Position numbers and translations under genes: made by a program. Of a DNA stretch of 64,000 nucleotides, positions 23,090 to 35,416 are shown piece by piece. The notes beneath the pieces were generated by a model. It had not been told where the DNA came from. It saw nothing but the letters and a program-made list of their open reading frames with translations, and searched no databases. The DNA comes from Lithospermum erythrorhizon (Eukaryota; Streptophyta; Magnoliopsida; Boraginales; Boraginaceae): contig JADFUC010001573.1 of the NCBI GenBank assembly GCA_019722365.1, positions 1 to 64,000 on the forward strand, given 5' to 3'. The stretch's first letter is position 1. Each line of letters starts with the position of its first letter.

Positions 23090-24055
23090 TTCATAAGAGC
23101 ATAAATTACTAATCATGTAATGCTGAATCTCTGAGCCCATATCGATTGTGATACGAATTTATTTATATTTATCTCGGGTCCGAAAGCACTAACCGATATA
23201 TGTAATACGAATTAAATGGCTTAAAGGCGTAACGGGTTATTTGAGGTAGATCAAATGCTTATCTATATAATAATCATAATGGTCAATTATATTATTATCT
23301 CACGGCTAATATAAAGGCCACTGAAGGTCACACACACACACATACAATGGCGTTGAGTTATATTTCATGTATGAAATTAAATCGGGGTATTAAATTAAGG
23401 AGTTGATTAAAATCCTTGTGAGAGATACCCCAGTAGAGATTTTTACATTGATAATGTAAAATCTTGATTGGACAAAACGAATCAATTAAATTGCTATTTC
23501 AATTGGCCAGGTTTAGCGAAGCTTATTAGTAACTAGCAAGATTACTTGCTGGATTTTAGTAATAAGTTAGTTAACGGCAACGAGTTATATATTTATCAAA
23601 ATTCAGTATTCGGCCGAGTAAAGAGGGACTCACATAAGGAGAAAAATATGAAATGAAAATCTAGAAACTTAACATTTCCATCTTTCTCCTCTAAGCGTTT
23701 CGCCCCTCTCCCGCCTCGTTTGGTTTTTGAGTCAAAGTTTTTGACTCAAACTCTTAATCCATTGCTCATAAGATTCAGCAAGTCGATCGGCGTGACTCGA
23801 GCCGCTCTTGGTGTGGACTAAGCTGAGTATTTCACTTGCTTGAGGTGCTGAGGGATTCTACGGAGGATTTGTGAGGAAGAAAGTTGCTAATATCCGCTGC
23901 GTATTGTAAGTACTCTCGTATTCATACGTGTATGAATTCATTATTATATATGTTTCGTAATTCGTTATTATACATTTATTCGATCTTGGTTGCATTTGTT
24001 CATATTTAGTATGAATTAGTTGCGTAATTTTCCAACGTTGCAACTTGGATACTAA
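23090..24055 (+). repeat. solo copia-family LTR of a third subfamily
   Basis: Plus-strand landmarks in order match the family LTR: ATAATAATCATAATGGTCAATT, GGTCACACACACACA, GTTGAGTTATATTTCATG with ATGAAATTAAA, TTTTACATTGATAATGTAAAAT, and TTAGTAACTAGCAAG. The later part differs from both the B and the C/D/E LTRs, and has a GAGTCAAAGTTTTTGACTC dyad at about 23729. No internal region or partner LTR adjoins it, so it is probably a solo LTR. The left edge is not clear. Confidence 0.55.
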
Positions 24056-24716
24056 TCAGTATGTCGTTTTCCTTCAACATTGTTTGCTTGTTTGAAATGT
24101 GAACTTCAATAACAATGTCAACTATCAACATCAGCGATCATTACTTAGAAACATTATTTGGATCACACACTTAAACAGAAATGTTACAACAGAAGGTAAT
24201 CAATAAGGAAAAGTTTGAAATAGACATGTGCATAGTCAACTAATGAATACGTTTACGTGCGTTGCGTCATGGCCGCGACTTCTTTACAAGGATCATTTTC
24301 CCTCCATTACCGGGAGTATGGGAGTAGGTCTCACTTCTCACCATCCTCTGACGGATGATACTTCCACCGAGAGTTTTCTTCCGCCAATTGGAGTTGCTCC
24401 CGGGCTAGCATGGCCGGCTACGCGCTTTCGAGATTTAAGCCGGCACGATAAGCTTACGAGGCAACACCAACTCAAGCCTAAGACTCGTATAGTGACCAAG
24501 TCGAGCCGAAAAATTCTTCAACTTGGCTTGTGTACTTTACTAATACTAACCTAGGCAAGACCCCCATTATAAAAATTGGATAATTGACCGATTAACTAAT
24601 TAAATTGGGAAAAATATTTGGATGAGATATTTAATTTCAATAAAATATTTAGATGAGACTAATATTTTGCCCTGAATTTTGTTAAAATTGAAAAATTACC
24701 TCACAAATGAGTATTG
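24056..24716. other. no gene recognised; GC-richer patch at 24270-24520
   Basis: The patch has an open frame of 108 residues on the plus strand but no domain or splice context that I recognise. Its base composition differs sharply from the flanks. The rest is AT-rich filler leading up to the LTR-like edge at 24717. Confidence 0.35.
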
Positions 24717-27700
24717 TAATAACCCGTTCCGTACTAATATTACTGTAATAGTATACTAGTTGCTCGGTGGATTATTTCGAGGAGAAATCAAAATTTCGAA
24801 GTTGAATAGTTGAAAATACAACGAATCGGAATTAGAGTTCGTAGTACATTCGTTATTTTTTGAAGATTTTAAAAGTTGTAATCGGATGGAAATTACTTAT
24901 ATTATTAGTTGGGTGGTAATATAATTTGAAGTCCCAGAAAATGTTCATGTTTGGAAGTTAGTCGTCGAGATAAGTTAAAGCAGGAAGTATCGATTGAATT
25001 AAAAGCGATCGGGTTTCACGCCTGAAAACTGGTAGGGCGACCCGTTAAAGTCCGTAAGCGAACCCAGCCGAGGCCCAAAGCAAAAAGCCATCTTCTTCCT
25101 CAACCGTCTCACGATGGCGCCTCACCGCCCCCACTTTGATTTTCTTTCAACCGATTTCTCCTCCATCTCACCATGGCTTTTTGGACCTCAAATTTCTTGG
25201 AGAGTTTCTCACCGTAAATCCTTTTGATTCAAGGTAAAAATGTCGGATCTTTTTTAGTATTTTGAGAGTTCGGTTAGAGATTGACTTTTTTGTATTTTGG
25301 TTTTTATTCTTTATATAAGCGGTCTTGGGCCTTAAATTAGTTATTTTTTGAAGTTAAAGTTAGGTGTTTGGATGAGTATTTCTTGATGTTTTGAGGATGT
25401 TGACTTTTTGTGATTTGGGTTGACTTTGAGTTTTGGGATTTAAAATAATTTGTAAATTTTCCACTGACAACCAGATTGTGGTATTGGAAGTGACCAATAC
25501 TTGATTTAATGGAATTGAAATGTGTTGAGATGGATAGTTGACTTTCATTGACTTTTTGAAGAAAATGTAAATATATTAAAAGTATTATGTTGTTGGAGAT
25601 TAATATAAGTTGTTTTGGAATGAATTTATTTGTTTGAGAATTAAGTTTTGGGTTTTTATAATATTGGAGGAATATATGTTGAAGTGGATTTTTATTAGAT
25701 TTTTGAGTAGTAAACGGGCTTTTCAGGATTTGAGAGTTGTTAGAAATGGGGTTTAGTTAGTTGAAATATTGATAATTTGGGTTGATTGGAGTGGTTGAAA
25801 ATGGTAATATTTTTGGTTAAAGGTGTTGACAGAGTGTAAGGTTAGTCAGGGATAGTTGAGAGTGCGTCATTTTTAATAGTCTTTGAAACATAATTAGCAA
25901 TCTATACTTAAGTTGTTAAATTTGTAACTAAAATGGAGTTGAAAAGAAATTTAATTAAAAGATAAGGAGTTAAATTATTGCGAGTAGTAGTGAATTTCGG
26001 GTGTTTTGATTGGGCAGGCATTAAGGAGGAAGAGGCACTTGAGATTCGATTAGGCAGGACATTTCTTATTGCTAACCAAGGTGGTACTTATCTGTGGGTG
26101 CTACATTACGTACTTACTCAAATTGCTGTCATTGTGGTATGATTATGTAAGAATAGTATCTTGAATTAGGCTGTGATTATATTGTGTGATTCGTTTGTGA
26201 GCCATGATATGATTTATGTGATTGAATCTGTGGCGTTGAAGATGCACTTGAGGTAAGTAATGGCTTGAACTCTCAACTTAAGAGATTGTTATGTGGCCTT
26301 AGCTAAACCTTTTGTATTCTATGGCCTTGTCGATACTTTTTTGTATTACGGCCTTGTAATAGAAGCACTTGTGGTTGATTTATGATTGTGAGGATGTTTT
26401 AGGCCTGTGTGCCTTGTGTGTTTGAGGGAGTAGAGTAGTGAAGTTGTTGGGAGGTGTTTGTTGGAGTTATGCGTGACTTTGAGGTGACTTGAGTATTAGG
26501 ATATGACCCTATAGTTGGGATGATTAGGGGTTAGGTGACTCTCCTTCCTTGCAGGATATGTGACGCTATTGGCCTTATACTACGGTATAAGAGCGGTATG
26601 ACTCTTTATGATCACTTTGTTGTGTGCATTGTCGGTGTGGCCTTATACTTAGTGTATAAGTGCGGTTTGGCCTTATACTTCGGTATAAGAGCGGTATGAT
26701 TATTTATGATCACTTTGCTGTGTGCATTGTCGGTGTGGCCTTATACTTAGTGTATAAAGTACGGTTTTGGCTCTTCGGTATAAGGCGAACATGACTCTCT
26801 ATGATCACTTTCTTTGTGTGTGCATTGTCGGTGTGGCGCTTATACTACGGTATAAGGTGGAGTTGCTGCTCTTGATTATAAGGCGGTGTTTATTAGCGAT
26901 TGGTCCATTCCTGCGAGGGTAGGCGGATTGAACATGCGCACATTAGAGGTTAGTATAGTTGTGGAGAATGAGAGATAGATGGTTTGATGACTAAAGAGTT
27001 ATAGTCGTTATTTAGTCTTTGTGATTTTTATTACGGGTGATGGTGTGCCTTATTGAGACTTTTGTATTATATCTTACGACATGTTGTTTTAAAATTTTCT
27101 ATGTTGTTGTATAGTGTTTTGCAGCTTATTTGTGGTTATGGATATTATTGTTAATTATACTAGATGTTTGATGAAATTATGCTTCGAATTAGGTTTTGGT
27201 TGTTTATTGATAATATTATCAATTTTCTTGTGGATCCTAGGTTGGTATTAATGGGTATACATCCTTTTCGGGTTTAAAGTTGAGTTGGTTAATGGATTTG
27301 AGATAAATTTTTAGACCAAAGGACATGAAAATTGCAGAGAGTATAAGCAAACGTTCATGCTGTCTAGCAGATGATAGGAAGTGATATTTTATATATACAA
27401 TTGGAAAGTTGGATTCAAACATGTTAGTATATAAGGTTGCCCAGTAAACCCACGCAGCAGTTATAGAATTAGGGTGAATAAGTTCGTAGACTAAATGAAA
27501 GGAATTTTGGTGAGAGAGATAATTCCATTATAAGTTATGCCCAGATTCAGGTATAGATTCTCGGTTAATATTAAGAATGACAAAACAATTTCGGAGGTTC
27601 TGTCACAACAGTAGAGTGTGCTTGGAATTTATATGACTATAATTAGGGGTAACACTTCAGGTGAACTAAAAGTCTGGTGGTTTGAGTTGGCAAATATTGA

Positions 27701-28330
27701 GTTGTGAGTATCATTTTGGAGTTGTATATATATAGGGGAATTATTTATACTTGAGAAGATAACAAATAGAAATATGCTCTCTTTGTGATTAAGATTGTAT
27801 CTTTGTGAGTAAGTTATTCGGTTTACTCTAGTTGGAAGGCGGTAGGGAAAGATTTGCCCGGTGTGGTGAGTGGCGTATATAAAATAGCAACTTTCTTGAG
27901 GGTGCCATAGAGTCACCCACATATGGAGTAAGAGACTTGGTTATCCTTGTTTATGATAAAGGTGGGTTAACCTGATATTTGTGAATTCTTCGGCTTTTGG
28001 TGACTCCACATTTCCCACTATGAGGCGGGCGTGTTATGCCCTAGGTGTTGTAGGTTGACCTTAAAGATGCTTTGGCTTAGTGGAGAGCGAGACTTTTCAA
28101 CAATCATACTTTGCTCTTCTTTGAATTTTTTTGTTGCATTAATGGCAATTATTGTTGTCTCGAGGTTGTAAAACTTAGTTGTTTGATGTTGTATTTATAT
28201 TTATTTACTTTTTAGTTGTTGGCAGTGTTGGTTAGTTCACACGATGAGGATGAGTTGTATTATTTTTATTGTAGAGTTAAACTAAAGTCATTTTATCGTT
28301 ATCCGTCGTTGGTGGCTACGATTATTGAGG
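24717..28330 (+). repeat. candidate long gypsy-type LTR, forward orientation
   Basis: Starts TGTAATAACCCGTTCCG, a typical plant gypsy LTR edge. At 25080-25230 comes a pyrimidine-rich, leader-like tract ending near TTCAAGGTAA, then 1 kb of T/G-rich sequence, the palindrome array (26567-26880) and a T-rich tail with TTTTTATTGTAGAGTTAAAC near 28260. It parallels 2516-3998 in reverse order. I found no protease, RT or integrase motifs, so it is either a very long LTR or an LTR plus non-coding interior. The right end is a guess. Confidence 0.4.
26567..26880. repeat. tandem 95-98 bp repeats with TATA palindromes
   Basis: Three units start at about 26591, 26689 and 26784, each with GCGGTATGACTCTTTATGATC-type sequence, GTGTGCATTGTCGGTGTGG and one or two palindromes of the form CCTTATACTTAGTGTATAAG. 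These palindromes are the same as those in the array at 2262-2515, in the opposite sense. Confidence 0.8.
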
Positions 28331-28607
28331 TTGATGTGAGACCTCGAGGTGCCCAAGGCGAATTAAGATTTTGGTATTAGTAGTTTACCCCTATCGGTTT
28401 GTCCCAAAAAGAAAGATTGAAGCTTAGTTTCATTTTTGACAGACTGACCAGGCCAGAAATACTTTTTGACATGTGTGTCAAATGGAATATTTTTGAAATA
28501 ATATTGGCGTTAAAGAGATAGTGAGCGTTTTGAAAGCAGCATTAGCGATCGAGGTAATGCGAAGATTCCAAGCTTATCAATATATATATTGAACTAGAGG
28601 TGCTAGT

Positions 28608-29050
28608 GAGTTGGATAATCCTCAATCCGTTCGGAAAATCTACTTGGTCCAATTCATGTTGGAAATAATACAAATGAAATATAACTCGAGATACTCAATT
28701 CTAATTTATTTATTTATTTATAAAATATTATATAAATTTATTAATTTTCATTTTATATTTCAACAAAACAGGATACACTCATGTATTGCGAGCTGGTTGT
28801 AATCTTCCATAAATGGGAAAAATTTGTTTTTCATGAAATAAGTTAGAGCTTTTGTGATGAAACTCTTTGTTTTGTGTTGTATCATGTTTGGTGAAAGAAA
28901 TTATATGATGGAAAGATTTTAAAATTGTTTTTTATTGATATAGTTTTTATAAATTATTATATAACACAAAATATTCTGATCCAAAAGTTCGCTTCTCAAA
29001 ACAATACAAAAAAGTCAAAATGTACTATCATTAGAGACGGAGAATGTATA
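28608..29050. mobile_element. candidate mariner-like MITE
   Basis: The left end reads CCTCAATCCGTTCGGAAAATC and the right end ATCATTAGAGACGGAGAATG. Together these resemble the CTCCCTCCGTC...GACGGAGGGAG terminal inverted repeats of plant mariner/Stowaway-type elements in degraded form. The interior is very AT-rich and non-coding. A TA target duplication cannot be made out. The length of about 440 bp fits a MITE. Confidence 0.4.
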
Positions 29051-32000
29051 TTTTTGGAATTTCGGTTTTAGCCCTTCGATCCAAGTTTTGGAGTGAGCAT
29101 GATTCGAGGAAATAGAACACTCGTTATAGTGAAATCAAAACCAAACGGATTATTAACAGCTATGCTATGACTTCTTGAACAGAACTTTATTATTGGGCCG
29201 TCAGGGGGCCGACCATGATCAGTTGGTCGGCCGTTAAGTGGGGACGTCTGAGGCTAAAGTTGGGCCCCAGGGCCTAGGCTTTCGGTTGAGCCTTTGAGCC
29301 AAGTGGGTATTCGGCCAGGACTGATTCGAGGCTCCGAGTAAATTTTATTATTAACGTGGTACCGTTTCATAAATAAAGTTGACGTATTCATGAAATAGTG
29401 GTGGAATTTATGGTGGAAGTGTAAGCTAGGGCAAATTACAATGCCAAAATTGTTGATTTGTTAATATATTATAATAATAAATCAAGTTATTTAGTTTTAA
29501 AAATAATATATAAATAAAAGCATAAGGGCTTCTGATAATATATTATCCACATTGAAATAATACAACTTATGTTTCTAATTAAAACTATTTCAACACATAG
29601 TAATGAGATAACTTAGATTTGGTATTTAATATAATATCCTTTATTTGATATATTATCCTTCAAGAAATAATTAAGGCTAGTTTCTATTTAAATTATTAAA
29701 AGAAATATTTAGATAAATATTACCAATTTAATATCACGTATTCTAGTTAATACTTTGATTATGATAAAGAGTTGTTGTTTAATGATAGAGATGTTTTCAA
29801 TGTATATGGATAGAGCATGAGGATATTTATATAGTGATGAATAATATATGAATAAAGCATTTAGATAAATACAATATATTTAGTAAATAATTAAAGACTT
29901 TGTGTTGGCTTTCGAAACTTTATCGTGAAGTAATGTTTTAGGTGTCATGTGCAGAATCTATTATTTAACTCAAAACTTTTATCAAATCGATTAAACATGG
30001 TATGAATTAAAACATGTACCGTTTTGGCATCACAATTTCATGATAAGCATTGCATTTTTGATACTAATTAAGCGATGGTACCGTTTAACCAACGATTATA
30101 CCAGTACATTAAATGTGATATGATTTAAGCGTGGTGCCGCTTTTAACCGCTCTTTTCGATTATGTTTGCATCATTTTGGTAATTCAAATTCAGGTTATAA
30201 TGAAATGTTAGAGTATGGACTTACTAATACAATGCTGATAAAACTGATGGGTTTAGTATTATTTTGAGTAAGATTTTATCATTGAAATTAATAAGTTTGG
30301 TATTATTTGTTGAATTTTACAAACGCTTTTGAGGCATAGCCATGATTTAGATTAATCTGGACCTTATTTGAAATAATATATCCGTACTAAAAATAGCAGT
30401 TTGGTATTATTAATATATTATACTTATTGGAGGCGCAATTCTTTAATTATATGAAATAAAGTTGTTATTTAATGTTGAATATTCTTCAATCATACTAAAA
30501 TATAACATTAAACAAAATTTATTTATAATATGTTTAAATAAAATTTAAAGACTTTACATACAATCTTATTTACTTTGTTATATGTGACAAATATTAGTTT
30601 ATCGATAGCATTTAATTTAACTCAAAAATTTGCTCTGATGATAACATTCCAAATTATAATATGTAAAATAAGTTATATTTAAGCATATATTAGTTTAACA
30701 AGTATAAGATATAACACTAATTGGTAAGTTGGTTCGTTGGTGTTTTTGCTTTCCTAATTTGAAGGTGTAGCAGCTACCGCGGATCGGCCCCGGCCGATGC
30801 GTTAGAGGGCACAGGCCGTCAAACATGTAACCTTGGTGGCCGGTTCGTTACATACATGACTCACTTAAGCAATATGTCAGCAAGCGAACGAGCCGGTGAC
30901 ACCGGTGGCCAGTTTGAGTCCGATCGGGCGGCCCGTGAAGCCCGCACGATCCGTTCTCAGCGAAGCGGATAAGGGCGAGTTGCTCCCAGGGCGATTGGAA
31001 GGCCGAGGGCCTTGACGGAGTTGATTCGAGGCCCCTTTGAGCCAGGTAATAAACGTTACCAGCCATATTAGGCGTGTTAATCGGTCTTTGGTCTAAATAA
31101 AGCCAAGTACGTGGCTGGCATTTTAATCTAAGCGATAGTAACGTTTAAAGCCATGAAATAATTAAGGAATTAGCAGTTAATATAAATGAGCCACGTTGGC
31201 GCCGAATACAGAATGAATTTTAGCAACAACACAAACTGGGAAATTAAAACTGACTAGAAACAACACTTATGACATAAAATTTACGAGCCATAAATACTAA
31301 ATTTGTTCAAAATCTTAAATTGCCCGACCATAAATATTAAATTGTTCGAGACAAAAGCGTACATGACATAAAATAAAACTAAAAACCATAATTGTTTCAG
31401 AAATTTTATAATAACATAAAGGCCAAAACACATTCACTCGTAGCGTGTTTCTTAGTCATTTGGTAGGCGGCGGTGGTATTAAGTGGTTACCCACTGCATC
31501 ATAGTATCCCTTTTTACAATGCAAAATGCTCTAGCTAAATCTTGTTCAAGTAAAAACTACCACGGACACCATTAACATTATAATGCTTGTAGCCTTCTCC
31601 AGGTGCAACAACCTTAGCGAATTGAAATTGATCGACTAATAGCCGAGGTACAGTCATAATAAAGTTACCGGTATAATAAAGGTTTGGTATTTACGTGGCA
31701 AAATTCAAACAAACTATTACCGTTACCGCCATAATTTCCGCTTGATCAATACAATCCCGCTCTTACATTTTTTGGGGGTTTTTATAACATTACTCGCCCA
31801 CTTCAGGACTTCGGACTCGGGCAGAGTCGGTGGGGAGGAATTGTTTTGATTTTCTCACTTACCATTCCCCCTAGTTGCGACCCTCTTAAAATTACACAAC
31901 TTTTCTTTTCTCTTTTCTTTCTTCTTGGTGCATTTTTTCAAATTGAAGCAATTGGGTAATAATTGAATGGCAGTTATTGATACTAATTTGGACAAATTAG

Positions 32001-32165
32001 GTAATTGGAATGTTAGATATAATAGATTTCGGAGATTTGAGGATTGGATTGAGGTTTGGAAGTTTGAAATTGAGAAATTGTGTTATGGTCCACGTTTGGA
32101 ACCTATTAAGCGGTACAATTCGCGTGGCACCGCAGCAGTCGCGATGTACATGTTTATCATGAGAC
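29051..32165. other. 3.1 kb without recognisable gene
   Basis: Mostly AT-rich and non-coding. Two GC-rich patches stand out: 29190-29340 and 30770-31060. They share short strings such as CTTTGAGCCA and GATTCGAGGC and may be two copies of a decayed repeat. An open frame at 31967-32182 (plus, 71 residues, beginning MAVIDTNLDKLGNW) has no motif I know and abuts a tandem repeat. I would not call it a gene. Confidence 0.35.
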
Positions 32166-32440
32166 CCCTATTTGTGTTTTAAACATTACAGCGTTTAAAT
32201 AAAGGCGGAATTAGCCGTTTTGGGGAAAAATGAGTGAGAATCTGACTCGTTTTGAGTGTCCTGCTTGGCATGTACACGCTTTATATAAGTGTACGTTTAA
32301 AGAAGTATTTTGTGTTTTTAAACATCAAGTTTCAATAAAGGCGGAATTAGCGTTTGAGGGGAAAAAATGACGAGTACTCGTTTTGGTGGCTCTGCCCGTA
32401 TGTACACTTCAATTAAGCGTGTACCGTTTATTCTGAACCT
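32166..32440. repeat. tandem duplication, about 139-bp unit
   Basis: Two head-to-tail copies (about 32168-32305 and 32309-32440) share TTTTAAACAT, AATAAAGGCGGAATTAGC, GGGGAAAAA-TGA, ACTCGTTTT, TGTACAC and a GTGTAC-CGTTTA end, with small gaps. A third partial copy may follow to about 32500. They lie just beyond the downstream end of the hAT transposase remnant and could be subterminal repeats of that element. Confidence 0.65.
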
Positions 32441-32699
32441 TAATTTTTTTATTTAACGTCCAGTTCCAAAGAAAGCGTGTACGTTTACATTTCAAAATAT
32501 AAAATAGTAACTTTAACTTGATAGAATAAATGATAATTTTATTATTACAAATAAATTATTACCGTTTATTTTAAAAATATAAAAATCTCATAAGCTTCCT
32601 ATAATTACAAATCATCAGAAGTCACAATTCTCCTTGAAGAAACATATTGATCATTTTGATAAAATATTTCCGATATTGGATATCTTCTTCAACATCCTA

Positions 32700-34480
32700 A
32701 GATAATCGGGCATGTAACATATCATTTTTCTACTTCATAGATTAAACATACTTCCGGTGGTGGCAATCATGATTTCACAGAAACTGTTGCTGAGCTTGTT
32801 TAGCCTTGAGCGTCTTTAACAGTATATTGAAGCTTGTAATGCTAAATGCGGGTTGCTTTTCTTGTAGACATTGGTATAGCCAATACCTCCGCGCATATGC
32901 CGGTAAAATGATATCTTTTTAGACACCATTTAAAAGGTAAGTTGTCTTTATTAATATTGATTATTAAAAGAAACCGTTTTTTAAAATGGATTTAATTCAT
33001 TTCTTGGTCGGATGATGAGGATAGTAGAACCATGTTGGGACTCCAATGTATTAACCCAAGAGTGATTATGTTGACTTCTAATTTTTACTCACGTCTTGGA
33101 ATTTGACTGAAGTACTGAGTCGACTAAGGTTGATGTTTAACCTTAAACTTATTATAAATACGTATATAAATAAGTTTCCAATTTCATCTGATATTTGTTA
33201 TGATCATAATTTTCCAGTACTTCATTATGTAATTAAATATAAAGCTTTATGAAACTCCCACGACAATGATCCAAGCTTACCAAGTTGAATATGAGTATCC
33301 AAAAATGAAACCAATCGCGTATGCATGAGGGTAAAGGATAGAAAATACTTTAAAAACTTGTCTTCCATATTCGGAACCATATCCTTAACAACATATTCAT
33401 TTCTATGGTATCCATATATGCATTACAGGAATTAACTGCATTGATAAGCTAAGAAGCGGAATATTCAGGACTATATTGACTGAAAAAACTTTTTATATAA
33501 TCTTTAAGCGGGGCTAAAAATCTAAGCAATTCGCTGGCAATCGCACAATTTTCATATTTCAACGGAGTATAATATAGGATTAGGAAACATACATGGAATA
33601 AAATTTAGAAACTTCTTCTTTATAAACCCTTGTACGTACTAAGGGAATCATAAGTAAATTCCATCTAGTATGAGCATCCATTAATTTTAAGCTTTTTAGT
33701 CTGTCCTTACCCAAACTGTTTTCTTACGCTCCTCCGTGATAATCAAATGAAAAGGCAACTTTCTAATAGGAGTTGAATAAATTCATCATAAACAACCTTA
33801 ATTCCATCATTAGCAACTAATTTGAAGTACATGACATAAACATCTAACATGAAAGAGATTTAAATTTATAATCCAAGTTTTGCATTCCATTTAATTGTCC
33901 AATAGCTACATTGTTTTGCCGATGCATTATCCCAAAAGGAAATAAGAGCAATTTATTCAAACGGTATATTCTTGCAGAGCACATTTAACAATACCTTGGT
34001 ATGCGTTGTTGTATGTTTTAACAATTGGCTGAAAATATAATTTTCTTCGTAAAAGGCTTCAATCTACTCCATCAATCAATGACATGGCGACACATTATAT
34101 CCCAATCATAGAACACCGATAGCAAGCTCGTCAAACAAACTTTCAAGGCACGGTATTCATCATCTTACCTATAAGTTCTTTTTATCTACAAAATGTTTTT
34201 GAAAGCGATACTACAGCGTAGTAGAGCGGGGAATCTGATGAGCTCGGGGGTTAATGTACAGATGTCCAATGAATAAGCATGCATCCATCACAAATTAAAG
34301 GCAAATTACTCTCCATTTTATAAAAAACTCATTCAGAAACTAAAATTTCCAAGGTTTGAAGATATTGTTGTTGCTTATTTATTCACTGCAGGGGAACAAC
34401 TTATGCGCCAATTATTTGATGTTTGTTATTTGAAATTATACACTTGAATGACGATGCAACGCTTGCCCCCTCCGTTTCCA
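32700..34480 (-). pseudogene. hAT-superfamily transposase remnant
   Basis: On the minus strand, motifs appear in the correct order but in changing frames: a CLTSL-type segment (34121-34135), DNASA at 33917-33931 followed one base shift later by NNVAIGQLNG, a degraded 'HVRC..H..NL' region (about 33800-33850), 'DAHTRWN' with RWN at 33658-33666, and AEVLAIPMST at 32863-32892, the start of the carboxy-terminal hAT dimerisation domain (normally '...LAIPVSTVASESAFS'). This matches plant hAT (Ac/RICESLEEPER-like) transposases, which bind and move element DNA. No BED finger or terminal repeats were confirmed. Stops and shifts throughout make it dead. Confidence 0.85.
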
Positions 34481-35280
34481 TACTAATTCCATCACGTATA
34501 CTAAAATTGCCCTTTGTTTCCACTGTTAAGCATCAAAGTGGTTCAGAGCCCATGACTTTTTTCTCATTTATTCTTTCGTATTAACACTAGATTGAGAATT
34601 AATTAGGGTAGGGACTCCATAAGTACATCATATTTCTAAATTAACAAGATTGACTTTGAATTGGTAGCACTAATTGTTGCGTTTAGGGGCCATTATAAAA
34701 TGTAAGAAACAATAAAATACAACAAATAACAAAATAAAGATAGAGATAAGTCAGACAGGGGCAGAAACTTTTCGAGATCGATGAAGTTAAACCGGCCGAA
34801 TTGAAATATTGCTTTTGACTATGATCAAACAGTACTTATGATTATAAAAGAAATTATTTTGATTTCTATCAAAAGTCTTATAGAGATATCTGAAATTGCT
34901 TTTGATTCTTGGGATTTGTGAGAAAGCAAGTTTGTGGTCATACTGTTTATGAGGCCAATAATGGTGGAATGTCAGGCTGAGGAGGAGGCCAAGCGTTTAC
35001 CCGCGTGCGGTATAAGCGTGTCTAACGTTTGATCTTAGGATATATGGCAGTTTTTAGAATAGCGTTCACAGCGTTTGGTGGTAATGTTTTATTCATATTA
35101 TCTTCTGAAGCAGTTCAGAAAATATGGCCGTTTGAGGATCAACAGTTATATTTGTGTAATTTTAATAGCAAGTGTTAACGTTGTAACGTCTAAATTTAGC
35201 GTTCTGGCATCACTTCCCTCGGGAACCGGACGCTGAACCCAGGACACGGCCGGCTGCAACGTCTATGTCCGGCCATATGT
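34481..35280. other. intergenic region upstream of the intact gene
   Basis: No coding signal. It includes the likely 5' end of the hAT remnant and the distal promoter of the 35417 gene. A small GC-rich patch at 35200-35275 has no recognisable content. Confidence 0.4.
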
Positions 35281-35295
35281 TAATAGAGAAAAACG

Positions 35296-35320
35296 AGCCC
35301 AATGTAATTATACTGGCCCA
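35296..35320 (+). promoter_or_regulatory. paired GCCCA (site II-like) promoter motifs
   Basis: AGCCCA at 35296-35301 and GGCCCA at 35315-35320 lie about 100-120 bp before the start codon of the intact gene. GGCCCA/AGCCCA pairs (site II elements, bound by TCP factors in established work) are frequent in promoters of growth- and housekeeping-type plant genes. A TATAAAG at 35357-35363 may be a TATA box or part of the leader. No transcript data are available here. Confidence 0.4.
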
Positions 35321-35416
35321 TGCTAGAAAATAGAAATGAATGATGAGAAAATTTGATATAAAGAAAGCTTAGTTAGTTGCAAGGTGAAAAGAAGGTGTAG
35401 AAATTAATGAGTGAAA

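Noticed and set aside
24228..24554. 108-residue open frame in a GC-richer patch
   Set aside because: I considered rRNA, plastid DNA and a host exon; none is supported by any recognisable landmark.
31967..32182. 71-residue open frame starting MAVIDTNLDKLGNW
   Set aside because: No family recognised, its end overlaps the tandem duplication, and no exon signals support it.
34754..34770. CAGGGGCAGAAAC considered as a hAT terminal repeat
   Set aside because: It faces the wrong way for the right end of the minus-strand hAT remnant, and no partner was found.
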